Below are positions 48,701 to 57,904 of a DNA stretch of 64,000 nucleotides, in pieces. The notes beneath the pieces are model-generated. The model was given only the letters and a program-made list of their open reading frames with translations. It ran no database searches and was not told the DNA's origin. Made by a program: the position numbers and the translations under genes. Each line of letters starts with the position of its first letter. The stretch's first letter is position 1. Where the stretch lies: contig NZ_CP014943.1 in assembly GCF_002077175.1 (NCBI RefSeq), positions 248,001 through 312,000 on the forward strand. The letters run 5' to 3'. The DNA is from Colwellia sp. PAMC 21821 (lineage in GTDB: Bacteria > Pseudomonadota > Gammaproteobacteria > Enterobacterales > Alteromonadaceae).

Positions 48701-48901
48701 AAAGAAACCAAAAAAACCTACCTGTTATTTGTGCGTGAGCAAGGTAAAGATGAAAACGGAAGAACTATGGGGTTTGTCAATTTTGGGCCTGTCGACTTTG
48801 TAAAACATGAAGGCAGCCAGCCGATGAATATTACTTGGAAATTGAAACACCCCATGCCAGCGTATTTGTGGCATGAGACGGCTAAATTGGCTATGGGGTG
48901 A
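45704..48901 (+). CDS. PLD-like nuclease / SF2 helicase protein with DUF3427-type C-terminus
   Basis: 1065 residues. N-terminal part with phospholipase-D-like region (about 140-290; HxK at His222 in LHAKSYLFMRNTGF, then GSSNLS). SF2 helicase core: Walker A ATGTGKT at about 350, DEVHH box at about 444, LGLTATPER, and motif VI QQLGRGLRL at about 645. The C-terminal ~350 residues resemble DUF3427 (HVRYPKEHILVAFADS; GLGYITQKETKKTYLLFVREQ). Proteins with this plan are often in defence or mobile regions and may process DNA ends. It is convergent with a methyltransferase-HNH fusion gene only 69 bp away. ATG has AGGA upstream. Confidence 0.88.
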   Translation: MNQTGIYEQLITQLVEQNLDRQSFHVGERLLEAGEAATWLSRFLTRLIEIAMDSVPSGDTRIHDQINLANTIIQWLSKHIKDEQLISENLLDSQGKILTALFDKSNPIAADLPKYAEAIMPLTGLTQSELFCGSNVGISLETEIKREIQSSDKIYWLVSFIKWTGIRIFKKELEAFARSGKQLKIITTSYMGATDAKAVEFLASLPNTQVKLSYNTQSERLHAKSYLFMRNTGFHTGYIGSSNLSHSALTNGLEWNLKITSREIPHIIEKSLSTFDTYWESPDFEHFDGEIESRDKLNSALQEAKGSFNPTTPSFYFDIKPHSHQQTILEKLQVERELHNRYRNLVVAATGTGKTIISAFDFSRFYTKNPEAKFLFIAHREEILKQALGAYRGVLKNSTFGELWVGNNKPSKYQHLFASIQSLNNQIDTLALSEDYFDYIVIDEVHHIAASSYRAVLKYFTPKILLGLTATPERHDGSDILSDFCHVIAAEIRLPEAINQRHLSPFQYFGIDDDTDLTKIPWAKGRYDIAELTNLYTHNDQRVLRILQSLSEVVTDIPQMRALAFCVSKEHAKYMATKFTLHNIACGVLTSDNSKDREVLQQQLRSKQINVLFVVDIFNEGVDIPELDTLLFLRPTESLTIFLQQLGRGLRLTNDKECCTILDFVGNSRPEYDFSHKFRALVGKTNQAISKEVKQGFPHLPLGCRIELQEKTQAMILKNISQATLNKNKLISLIINYPHVTNLPLTLTNFLQFHPNITLEDIYKIKYGTFGGWSLLLTTSKNMEIATENKALYAAYYRAINNRLLNCSSISYLRFIKALCDNSFAIAPMNSDDDATKIQQQFALMCHYDFWDKSGKQAGFINLPESLLALKDSTLMSELSEVMAILIERLEVSEFDMPKVHNPVVDSSPLKMHVRYPKEHILVAFADSTFTKKSSSREGVLNIANANTELLFVTLNKCEKQFSATTMYHDYAISPTLFHWQTQNSARPNSGRGLGYITQKETKKTYLLFVREQGKDENGRTMGFVNFGPVDFVKHEGSQPMNITWKLKHPMPAYLWHETAKLAMG

Positions 48902-48970
48902 TGGAAGCTAACTATGTCACCCTTTAATTTTAAACAATACAAATAAAGGTGTTTAAATAAACTTTTAAGA

Positions 48971-50857
48971 TCACCACTCGCGCAACTGCTGCATCTCTTT
49001 CAACCGCCCGCGCTGCATTACTAGTGCTTCAAACAAGTCATCTATTGAAGTATTATCTGAATTTAGTCCCGGTAAGGCAATATTCGCTTCAGCAAAAAAC
49101 CGTTTACTTTCTGCTGGCATGTCTTCTGTTGTTTGTTCTAGCGTTGCTGTTGGCGTAAAAGATTTAGTACTTATTAGATAGCCTGCTGATACATCTTTTA
49201 CTTTATTTTTTTCAAGTGGCAGTGCAGCACTGGCCGTGTTGTTATCTAGCCAAGCTACTTGCCACCAGTGTTGAATTCGGTCTTTTGCTTGTTTTAATTT
49301 ATGTTCGGTTGGCAACCTATCACTTTTCTGATTATTTACTTGGCAATCGGTTGGCAGTAAATTCCATAAGTCGTTATTTGGCCAGCGCGCGAATGGCATG
49401 CTGTGGTCAATATCGTAACTTTGCATTAATGATTTTTCTGACCATACACAACGTATTTGCTCAGACTTTGGTAAATTTGTTTTAAGCTGTTCAAACCTTT
49501 CACGCACTTCGATTGTCGTGCGTTTTGGCTCTTCCCAGTTTAGGGCTTGATATAATGTGTGTTGATTTTCAGGGGCTTTATATTGGCTATTTCCTGCATA
49601 ACTAGCCATGGTTTTAACCCATTCACTGACCAATACTGGTTCAATCCAGCAGGCATAACGATTGAACGCTAGCCAAGTAGATTCAGGCAGAGAAAATTCG
49701 CCCCATTGCTCAAGTGTTTGCAAATCAAGGAAGATACTACCTTTTGCTTTAACCGTTTTACTGGCAACTTCAAATACCGTTTGGGTACTATTCGGCTGGG
49801 TAATGTAGCGACAAGGCATAGTTTTAATATTGCTCACTGCCGCTGATAGGGTTTTATGCAACGCAATGGCGTCTTCCCCCCTGAGCATATTGCCAATACG
49901 ATAGTCAGATGCTGCTTTATCAGTTAATTTATGCCAGCCATCTGCTTTCATAAAGCCCATATTGGGGTTTTTATTTGGTGTTTGGAAAAGGCCTTTTTTA
50001 TCAATTAATGCTTTATATTGATGACACCAATAAAGCGCGACTAAGCCAACGGGTAAAATAACGCGATCGCCAAATGGCGATGATTCTCTGCGCAGCACGG
50101 CACCCGGATGACCGTCTGCAATGCGCAGTAAAACTCTTAATAAGGCTAATTTATGTGTGGCTGATTTTCCGTCATTAAGTGCTACATGACGGATAAAGGG
50201 GAATGCACCTGTGCCATCGTCTGGCATTTGCAATACAACAGTTTGCCAAGAAACGTGATTTCGACCTAATTTGTCTTCCTCTTTCGGAGTTTCTAGTTTT
50301 GTGAACAAACCAACATCAGTGGCTAAACGTTTTAATTCTTCTGCACAAACAATGTGCATTTTACGTTGTTTTTTCTCTTCATCGGTTTGCCCATGTCGAA
50401 GAGAAATAACTAACTTACCGCCTGGCTTTAGTAAATTGGCAAGTTTACGAATAGCGCGAGCACGTTCACTTGTTGGTATATGCATCCAAACAGCACTTAA
50501 AAGGATTAAATCAAAACTGACTTCTTGCTTAGTTATGTGACTTAATGCCGGCAGTGTATCTTCGAGCCACTTAACGTTAAGCCCAGCCGTTTGGCGTGCG
50601 CCAATTTCTGCCAGATTTTTTGCAGGTTCAACCGCAAATATTTGAATGTTGTTTTTATCACCATGGGTTTTAGCGGCTAACTCAGCAAGATGCTTAGCAT
50701 CTCGACCAGCGCCGGCGCCTAAATCAAGAATACGGGCATTAGGATTTGCTATAACAACAGGTAAAAACTGCGACCAACTTTGATGTACCTCATCAAACGA
50801 TTTAAAGAGGTATTGTTGAGCTAATTTATCAGCATTGTCGTTATAAAACTCTGTCAT
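48971..50857 (-). CDS. Methyltransferase-HNH nuclease fusion protein
   Basis: 628 residues. Residues 1-220: class I SAM methyltransferase (motif I ARILDLGAGAGRD at 41-53; acidic end of strand 2 in FAVEPAKN; SFDLILLSAVWMHIP), of the small-molecule/type 11-like kind with no DNA-methylase motif IV. Residues 220-440: a domain I cannot name (FIRHVALNDGKSATHKLALLRVLLRI). Residues 465-515: HNH-like nuclease (CVWSEK; YDIDHSMPFARWPNNDLWNLLP; NNQKSDRLP with DH at 484-485). Tail about 110 residues. One chain joining methyl transfer and nuclease beside a PLD-helicase gene suggests a restriction or defence role, by inference. Confidence 0.8.
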   Translation of the reverse strand: MTEFYNDNADKLAQQYLFKSFDEVHQSWSQFLPVVIANPNARILDLGAGAGRDAKHLAELAAKTHGDKNNIQIFAVEPAKNLAEIGARQTAGLNVKWLEDTLPALSHITKQEVSFDLILLSAVWMHIPTSERARAIRKLANLLKPGGKLVISLRHGQTDEEKKQRKMHIVCAEELKRLATDVGLFTKLETPKEEDKLGRNHVSWQTVVLQMPDDGTGAFPFIRHVALNDGKSATHKLALLRVLLRIADGHPGAVLRRESSPFGDRVILPVGLVALYWCHQYKALIDKKGLFQTPNKNPNMGFMKADGWHKLTDKAASDYRIGNMLRGEDAIALHKTLSAAVSNIKTMPCRYITQPNSTQTVFEVASKTVKAKGSIFLDLQTLEQWGEFSLPESTWLAFNRYACWIEPVLVSEWVKTMASYAGNSQYKAPENQHTLYQALNWEEPKRTTIEVRERFEQLKTNLPKSEQIRCVWSEKSLMQSYDIDHSMPFARWPNNDLWNLLPTDCQVNNQKSDRLPTEHKLKQAKDRIQHWWQVAWLDNNTASAALPLEKNKVKDVSAGYLISTKSFTPTATLEQTTEDMPAESKRFFAEANIALPGLNSDNTSIDDLFEALVMQRGRLKEMQQLREW

Positions 50858-51365
50858 CGATTACAACATCCTATTTGCATGCTAATACATGCAACTTCAT
50901 CCGTGCTGCGTTTGTCTGTTGATAAATGAAATAACAAAGCAGGGTTAAACCTAGATAACTGAATGTTATATATAAATAATATCAATTATGGCTAATTATA
51001 TAATGCTTTATATATATTTTAATGTCTGTAACTATTTATAATATTATAAAAAAATCAACCTAACTCTGCTTGATTGAACTAGCAAATTGCGTTTCAGTTT
51101 ACAACTGTTCTCAATCGTCAATATCAGGTTACTGGCTAGAAAGAGTTTGATTTCGTAATTTTATGTAAATATTTTTTCTAAGCATACACATTGAATTTAA
51201 ACAGTATCAGTATCAATGTCAAAAACACACTATTTATAACGGTATTAAAATTTTGCTATGATTTTTATGATACCTCTCAGTGAACAAGTAAAAATAATTA
51301 AAGTGTAAACTTGATTTTTAAATTTTTTAGGTCCTTACTTTATAATACAAAGCAGGGATGTTTTT
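50858..51365. other. 508-bp intergenic region
   Basis: Very AT-rich gap between divergent genes (fusion protein and large membrane protein). No gene or RNA recognised. CAGGGATG before the start at 51366 acts as ribosome site. Confidence 0.5.
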
Positions 51366-54300
51366 ATGGACAGTCAAACAGTATTACAGCAAAAAACACC
51401 AGTACCCGCAAAAAAACGTAAATGGGGCTTTTTATTCCTGCTCGTTATTGTGGTTACTATTATCGGTTACTTTTCTTACACAAAATCACAAAACACTGAT
51501 GTTAACCATGATTATTATCGTTTACTTTACGAAACCTCTAAGAAGTTTAATGATAATTTAATTAAACTCGAGCGCTTAATTGAAAGTAAGGAAAGTGGTA
51601 CATCTATAAGATCCATACTACCAAGTTACAAATTAACTGGAGATTCTGTTAAAGAAGATAAAGACACTTTTAAATACTACATACAAGGTGATGAAATACA
51701 TATAAAGAAAAGTAATGAGGATAAAACCCCATTTGTTCTTTATGCTAAATTAAGTATTAAAGATTTGTTACCAAAAGTTAGTAAAGGATTTAGTCAACTA
51801 ATTTTTTCTGATAGTAATGCAAGAGTTATTCATTCCAGTGGTGGCGAGAAAAACATTTCTTTCTCAGATTTAACTAGTATCAGCCAAGAAATAAGGAAAC
51901 AAAATAAACCTATTAGCTTTTCTACTAAAACTAATACTAAACAAGAGGAGCTAGAAGAAGAATTACCCAGCTATAGTAGCCATGTTGATATGAATTTGTC
52001 TTATGGTGAATTTCGGGTTTACATTTTTCCTTTCAAGTTAATTAAATCATTAACAATCAAGACAGAAGTGGAAGGTAAAGAATTGAAAGATGTGGAATTT
52101 TTCAGTCTTTACATAGTTGCCCTACTCCCTAAATACGAATTAAAAATGCATGGTACCGGTCAATGGAACATATCTTTATTAGTTGTTCTGTTAGTTAGTT
52201 TGCTGACTATTTTGGCAATGTTAAGGCTTTATTTATTACCCCTAAATCACCCAATCACTCGTTTTTATCGTTATTTTGTGTGTAGTTGTTGCTACCTTTT
52301 TTTCTTCGTTATCGTTGCAATGTTATTAGCCTATTTACAGATGTTGTCTTTACAAGAATATAAAGACTCTGAAGCAATTAAATTTACTACAGCAATATCA
52401 TCAGATTTAAACAATGATTTGAATGAATCGTTCACTAGATTGAAAAAATATCAAAAATTTTATTCTGAAATACTTAAGGATGTAGTAGATAACAATGAAA
52501 ACACCCCCTTAAACGAGGTACTACCTTTAACATTGAGTGAAATAGAATCAACGAAACTTAGCTTACTTAATATAACTACAGCCATCACACAAGATAAAGA
52601 ATACCAGTTGTTCCCCGATGACAATATTGAAAATGCTTTAGATATTGAAAATTCTTTAGATATTGAAGCCCAAAACACCTTAGTTGATGCTTATCTAAGT
52701 AAACAAATTAAAACACCAACACTTGGCTTTCTTAGTGAGTATTTAAAGGTAAATGTAATAGAGAACAAAGAAGTTGAAGAAGTTGAAACTTATTTAGATA
52801 TAGATTGGAATAATGGGAATTCAAATTTAGGTAAAGAGAATATTTTACCTAACAATATATTGAGCATATTTGCACTTGATGGCTTAGGTAATTCGTGGTT
52901 ACCTGGAATTAATTACAATGAAGACAATAGTTTACCACAAACGCTTAATTTATCTTATCGTGATTATTTTAAAAAAGTTAGGGATAATAATGCATGGGAA
53001 TTAAAATTTTCGTCTACTATTTTTCAAAATGTTTATATTCAACGATTGCAAAATATAGCTAATGGCTCTCGTGGCACGACTATTTCAATGCCATTATTCG
53101 ATGAAAATAACAGATTCGCAAGCCATGATAAAGCAAAATCTTATATTTTAGGAGCCGATATATTATTACCCTCGGTAGAAATGCGTGAACCAGCAGGTAT
53201 GGATTTCACATATATGATAGTCAATAGAAAGAGTGGTGAGATTCTATTTCATTCGAATGAAAGCAGAACTATGGTGGAAAACCTTTTTTATGCTGGCAAT
53301 GACCAATCAATTTTAGCCCAATGGATTAAGGCTGGCCTAGAAGGGCAGGATAATATTGTTGATAAGAATAAAGCTATAAAAGGAAATTATCACGGTCAAA
53401 TGGGACGGTTCTTTGTTAGAGCTAATGTGGTTGATAGTTGGGCAACCGTTGTTTTTTATCCTGATGATACTCTGAATGCTTTTATGACCAGTCAATTTAT
53501 ATATTTATTGCTCAGTCTTATTTTCTTTTTATCACTGATATTTTTAATGTTTTTTATAAGTAAAAGAATAACATTATACCTTTCACCCAACACAGAAAAC
53601 TACTTTTTTTCTAAAAGTGATACACGTGTATTCCTATTTGGATCCTCACTATTTTGTACTATTACTTTTTCTATTTATATTATTTTATTAACTCTATCAC
53701 CAAATTTAAATGATTTTTTCACGAGTACCGTGTTTGATTGGCCTTTTATTCATTTATCAGCCCTTATTTTATTCAGCTTGTTTATTTACCATCTGTATCA
53801 GTTATGGACAGTAAAAGTCGCAAAGAGTAAAACTATAAAACTAACAATGTTTAGCTACCATGGTGCTTTTACCCAGTTGGTATTACTCGCTACTATTATG
53901 GCTTTTGTTCAAATAAATTATTTGAACACTACAGCAAAAGTGTCATTTGGATTTTTACAAGAACACTATGAAAATCAATATTGTAATGAAACTAATTTAA
54001 AAAAGTTAGAGTTTAATAATATTGGTATAAGGCTTTTTCCTAATTCAATAATGTTACATAACTTTAAATCTATAGATATATTGCAGTCCCATAATAATTG
54101 GCTAGAGGAGCTAACTGCATGCGAAGGTTACTCTACTGTAGTTCACCCTGAGGATTTTCCATATTTATCTACTCTTGTAGGGACAAACTATTTTTGGGAA
54201 TGGGTGGGAAATATTTTTACTGGACAAAAAAATACTGAACTATCGAATAAAAACACAAAGCTTAATCCAGCTAATTTTCAGATATTTGGGTTTGTTCTTT

Positions 54301-55565
54301 TAATTATTTTAACCTTAATAGCTTGGATTGTTTTTACTAAAAAAGTGCTGTGGACACGTTTATACTGTTCTGTTGAACTTTTAGAACATATTAGTCAACT
54401 TACGTCTGAAATACAGAAAATAAAGCCAGACACAGTAAATGAAAAACTTCGTATTAACTGTGGTAGCAGTAAAATTAACAGTGTAGGTTTAGATTACTTA
54501 ATAGGTAGACAAACTATTAAAAATCAAATTATAGGACTGCCACCAGAAACTAAAGATAATGATGATGAACAAACAAATGAATTAATAAAATATTTCCCTT
54601 TGCTTTTTAGTGAAAGTGCGGTGTTACAAGATTTTTTACAAGAAAACAAGAAACTACCAAATGTTAAGCTAAACATCAGGGAAAGTGAAAATCTATTAGA
54701 TGTTGAAATTGGTGATATTGAAATCTGCTTAGATGAGCCCAAGTGCCGTCATTCGCTTTTAAATCTAATTATGGAGTTAAAATCTTTAACTTTATTAGGT
54801 AAGTTTAATTGTTTTACTATTTACGCTAGCTTTCATAGCTTGCAACGAGTTGCAATGAAAAACTTACTTGCTTTGGATAATGATTTTCTTTTAAAGCATG
54901 CAGAATATTTGTCATGGGCTGAGTGTTTAATGGACTTTAAAATTAAATTGCCGGATAAGTTCAACATAGACTTTGATAAAAATTTTTTAAATCTAGAGGT
55001 TGCCAACTTTCCTGAATTAAGGACTATGTTTATTTGCAATGACCCATCAGAGCAGAACAAAGAAAAATTATGTGACAACCCGCCACCTTCTTTATCTGAA
55101 AAAAGTAAAGAATGGAGCACAATTCATTATATTTTAATGCATGCTGAACCTATATATCGTTTTAAATGGGAGTTATGCTCTAGCGCTGAAAAATTAGCTT
55201 TATATAACTTAGCTAATCAACGAAGATTAAATCCTCAAAATTACCAGATGATCGAACATTTAGCTTTAAATGGTTTAATTAAAGTGGAGAAAGATCATTT
55301 AACAATAATAAATAAAAGTTTTGCTCAATTTATACTTAATGCTGAGTCTAGTGAAACAATGAGCCATCTAGAGATTCAAGCAGAGGAAGGTGTTTGGAAA
55401 ACTTATAGAGTACCTATTGCACTGTTAGTTATATTGATTATAGGGGCTGTTGCTCTGACGTCAGGGCAATCTATTGCTATTATTGGTGCTTCAATGTTAG
55501 GTATTTTAACTACAGTTGCCAGTGTAACCAATAGTGCTAACTTATTAAAAAGCCAAATAAAATAA
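51366..55565 (+). CDS. Large multi-pass membrane protein of unknown function (1399 residues)
   Basis: Unrecognised. About ten hydrophobic segments: near 20-40, 270-292, 305-330, 710-735, 755-782, 795-815, 835-855, 972-995 and two at 1345-1390. Large presumably periplasmic parts lie at 45-265 and 335-705 (the second with Cache-like features: DILLPSVEMREPAGMDFTYMIVNRKSGEILFHS) and a cytoplasmic part at 1000-1340. That part ends in a winged-helix-like segment (SSAEKLALYNLANQRRLNPQN, HLALNGLIKVEKDHLTIINKSFAQF) seen, to my memory, in some large membrane NTPase-like proteins; no P-loop is visible here. Codon use is more AT-rich than in the neighbours, suggesting transfer. Could be a sensor or defence effector. 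Confidence 0.65.
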   Translation: MDSQTVLQQKTPVPAKKRKWGFLFLLVIVVTIIGYFSYTKSQNTDVNHDYYRLLYETSKKFNDNLIKLERLIESKESGTSIRSILPSYKLTGDSVKEDKDTFKYYIQGDEIHIKKSNEDKTPFVLYAKLSIKDLLPKVSKGFSQLIFSDSNARVIHSSGGEKNISFSDLTSISQEIRKQNKPISFSTKTNTKQEELEEELPSYSSHVDMNLSYGEFRVYIFPFKLIKSLTIKTEVEGKELKDVEFFSLYIVALLPKYELKMHGTGQWNISLLVVLLVSLLTILAMLRLYLLPLNHPITRFYRYFVCSCCYLFFFVIVAMLLAYLQMLSLQEYKDSEAIKFTTAISSDLNNDLNESFTRLKKYQKFYSEILKDVVDNNENTPLNEVLPLTLSEIESTKLSLLNITTAITQDKEYQLFPDDNIENALDIENSLDIEAQNTLVDAYLSKQIKTPTLGFLSEYLKVNVIENKEVEEVETYLDIDWNNGNSNLGKENILPNNILSIFALDGLGNSWLPGINYNEDNSLPQTLNLSYRDYFKKVRDNNAWELKFSSTIFQNVYIQRLQNIANGSRGTTISMPLFDENNRFASHDKAKSYILGADILLPSVEMREPAGMDFTYMIVNRKSGEILFHSNESRTMVENLFYAGNDQSILAQWIKAGLEGQDNIVDKNKAIKGNYHGQMGRFFVRANVVDSWATVVFYPDDTLNAFMTSQFIYLLLSLIFFLSLIFLMFFISKRITLYLSPNTENYFFSKSDTRVFLFGSSLFCTITFSIYIILLTLSPNLNDFFTSTVFDWPFIHLSALILFSLFIYHLYQLWTVKVAKSKTIKLTMFSYHGAFTQLVLLATIMAFVQINYLNTTAKVSFGFLQEHYENQYCNETNLKKLEFNNIGIRLFPNSIMLHNFKSIDILQSHNNWLEELTACEGYSTVVHPEDFPYLSTLVGTNYFWEWVGNIFTGQKNTELSNKNTKLNPANFQIFGFVLLIILTLIAWIVFTKKVLWTRLYCSVELLEHISQLTSEIQKIKPDTVNEKLRINCGSSKINSVGLDYLIGRQTIKNQIIGLPPETKDNDDEQTNELIKYFPLLFSESAVLQDFLQENKKLPNVKLNIRESENLLDVEIGDIEICLDEPKCRHSLLNLIMELKSLTLLGKFNCFTIYASFHSLQRVAMKNLLALDNDFLLKHAEYLSWAECLMDFKIKLPDKFNIDFDKNFLNLEVANFPELRTMFICNDPSEQNKEKLCDNPPPSLSEKSKEWSTIHYILMHAEPIYRFKWELCSSAEKLALYNLANQRRLNPQNYQMIEHLALNGLIKVEKDHLTIINKSFAQFILNAESSETMSHLEIQAEEGVWKTYRVPIALLVILIIGAVALTSGQSIAIIGASMLGILTTVASVTNSANLLKSQIK

Positions 55566-55693
55566 TGTTTCCTTTTAAGGTAATTACAGCATTAATAACT
55601 GCTAGCCACCAGTAGTTTACTGTCTCTTTTCTTGGCTGAATGTTTAGCTTATTTTTACTTTCAAAATTTACTTGATGACGAGAGAGTCTCAAT

Positions 55694-56038
55694 TTATTTG
55701 TAAATATAATGTTTATCTTCAGTGGCTGGTTTTTCAAACTTAACATTTCTACTTTTTATTTCTTCAAAAATAGTACTTAATAGTTCGCTATTTTCATTAA
55801 AGTAGTTCGCGGATTTAGCATTTTTAACTTGAATGAATTCTTTAATCCTATCGTCATTTATTGCAGGGTGATCAGCATCACGAAGCCAACCAAATTCATC
55901 ATGATATTCTTGCTCATGATAATTCAGTTTATTATATAGCGAAATTGCCTGCTCATTTTGGTTTTTATCAAAAGCAGTTACAGTTGCATTAGCTAATCCA
56001 ATGCAAGAAAATAAAATAATAACCAATAAATAATACAA
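55694..56038 (-). CDS. Small exported protein of unknown function
   Basis: 114 residues from a TTG at 56038, chosen because GGAGG lies five bases upstream; the open frame extends four codons further through that site. Signal peptide YYLLVIILFSCIGLANA, then a helical, charged mature part (NEQAISLYNKLNYHEQEYHDEFGWLRDADHP). No family recognised. Convergent with the large membrane-protein gene. Confidence 0.55.
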   Translation of the reverse strand: MYYLLVIILFSCIGLANATVTAFDKNQNEQAISLYNKLNYHEQEYHDEFGWLRDADHPAINDDRIKEFIQVKNAKSANYFNENSELLSTIFEEIKSRNVKFEKPATEDKHYIYK

Positions 56039-56302
56039 AACAACCTCCAAAATCTGAAGAGTTCAGTATAACAATTATGCTTTGTAAGCCTTTAACAAAA
56101 ATAGACATTTTAACGATTGGCATATTGCGCTAATTTTATACCCACCAACGTATTACTGGGATATTATCTAATGCCTGTGCTAAAGTCATACCCATAAATC
56201 GACCTAGTGTTAAGTACTTACGAATAACTTTATATCTAAAGCGATAATAAAATACCAAAAAGTAAGATTACATAACTAATAAAACTCAACAAGTTGTTTT
56301 AC

Positions 56303-57778
56303 ATGGATAAAATGAATCAGAACTCTTCAGCCCAAAACACTCAAGACCAAGCTACTATCCTCTGGCACGATTATGAGACCTGGGGAATATCACCAAAATT
56401 CGACAAGCCTTCGCAGTTTGCCGGTATTCGTACCGATCTTGATTTAAATATTATTGGTGAGCCTGAGATGTTTTATTGTCAGCCGCCACAAGACTATCTG
56501 CCGCAACCTGAGGCTTGTTTAGTTACCGGTATTACGCCGCAAAAAGCTTTGCGTGAAGGGTTAACTGAAGCTGAGTTTGCTGACCGTATTCATGGGTTGT
56601 TTACCCAACCTAATACTTGTGTTGCTGGGTATAACAGTATTCGTTTTGATGATGAGGTAACTCGCTACCTGCTCTATCGTAACTTTTACGACCCTTATGC
56701 GCGCGAATGGCAAAATGGTAATAGTCGTTGGGATATTATTGATATGGTGCGCGCTTGCTATGCATTGCGCCCTGAAGGTATTGAATGGCCAACGGTTGAA
56801 CGCGATGGCGAGCAAGTGGTTAGCTTTCGTTTAGAGTTGCTGACAGAAGCGAATGGCATTAGCCATGAAGCCGCGCATGACGCCATGAGTGATGTTTATG
56901 CCACTATTGCGATGGCAAAACTGATTAAAGAAAAACAGCCTAAGTTATATGAGTTTATTTTTAATTTGAAGAATAAAAAGCAAGTGGCTGAGCTAATTGA
57001 CGTTTATAACATGACGCCTGTTGTGCATACCTCTAGCAAGGTATCTTCAGTGCATGGTTGCACGAGTTGGTTTGCGCCGGTTTGTTATCATCCGATTAAT
57101 AAAAATGCGGTTATTGCTGTCGATTTAGCGCGTGATCCTACGCCGTTATTTGAGCTTTCAAGTGAAGAGATTAAAGCGCGTTTATATACCCGTTATGATG
57201 AGTTAGACGAAGGTGAATTACCAATTCCCATTAAGTTAATTCATTTAAATAAGTGCCCTATTGTCGCGCCTGCAAAAACCTTGTTGCCTGAAAATGCCGA
57301 GCGTTTGGCTATTCCTCGTGAGCTTTGTCTTGAGAATCTAAAAAGACTTAAACAATATACTGAGCTTAGAGATAAGTTAACCGATGTTTTTGCCGAAAGT
57401 GATTTTGGTGATGAACCGGTTGAAGCTGAGTTTGCACTTTATGGTGGCAAGTTTTTCTCGCATAGCGATAAAGCGCAAATGGATATTTTGCATCAATTAG
57501 CGCCAGAGCAATTAGGTACGCATCCGTTTCAGTTTCAAGATGAGCGTTTAAATATTTTGTTGTTTAGTTATCGTGCGCGTAATTTTCCTTATACCTTGGA
57601 CGATGGCGAGCAACAAAAATGGCAAGCCCATTGTCAAAATAGACTACAGCACGGTAAAAAAGGTTTGTTAAGTGTTGATGAGTTTATGATAAAAATTGAA
57701 GACTTAGCGCATCAGCATGAGCAAAACCAACCAAAAATGGCCGTGCTTAAAGCGTTATACGAATACGTGCAAAGTTAA
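56303..57778 (+). CDS. sbcB: Exodeoxyribonuclease I
   Basis: 3'-5' single-strand DNA exonuclease used in recombination and mismatch repair. ATG 56303 or 56312; neither has a clear ribosome site. 491 residues, close to E. coli SbcB. DEDDh residues visible in LWHDYETWG, IRFDDEVTR and HEAAHDAMSDVYATI. C-terminal SH3-like and helical parts present (FSHSDKAQMDILHQL, FPYTLDDGEQQKW). Confidence 0.96.
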   Translation: MDKMNQNSSAQNTQDQATILWHDYETWGISPKFDKPSQFAGIRTDLDLNIIGEPEMFYCQPPQDYLPQPEACLVTGITPQKALREGLTEAEFADRIHGLFTQPNTCVAGYNSIRFDDEVTRYLLYRNFYDPYAREWQNGNSRWDIIDMVRACYALRPEGIEWPTVERDGEQVVSFRLELLTEANGISHEAAHDAMSDVYATIAMAKLIKEKQPKLYEFIFNLKNKKQVAELIDVYNMTPVVHTSSKVSSVHGCTSWFAPVCYHPINKNAVIAVDLARDPTPLFELSSEEIKARLYTRYDELDEGELPIPIKLIHLNKCPIVAPAKTLLPENAERLAIPRELCLENLKRLKQYTELRDKLTDVFAESDFGDEPVEAEFALYGGKFFSHSDKAQMDILHQLAPEQLGTHPFQFQDERLNILLFSYRARNFPYTLDDGEQQKWQAHCQNRLQHGKKGLLSVDEFMIKIEDLAHQHEQNQPKMAVLKALYEYVQS

Positions 57779-57797
57779 CACAATACTGCCTATTTAT

Positions 57798-57846
57798 GCC
57801 GACTTACTTAACTTAACTTAACTTAGCTTAGCTTAAGTAAGTCGGC
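57798..57846. terminator. Perfect 14-bp hairpin with CTTAA/CTTAG repeat loop
   Basis: GCCGACTTACTTAA / TTAAGTAAGTCGGC with a 21-base loop made of pentamers (CTTAA, CTTAG). Between convergent sbcB and the dehydrogenase gene; likely a bidirectional terminator or REP-like element, though the T-run is poor. Confidence 0.6.
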
Positions 57847-57904
57847 TACTTTCTTGTATATAGAATAAAGCTATTCAGCTACAAAATATTTCTTCGATAA
57901 CGTT

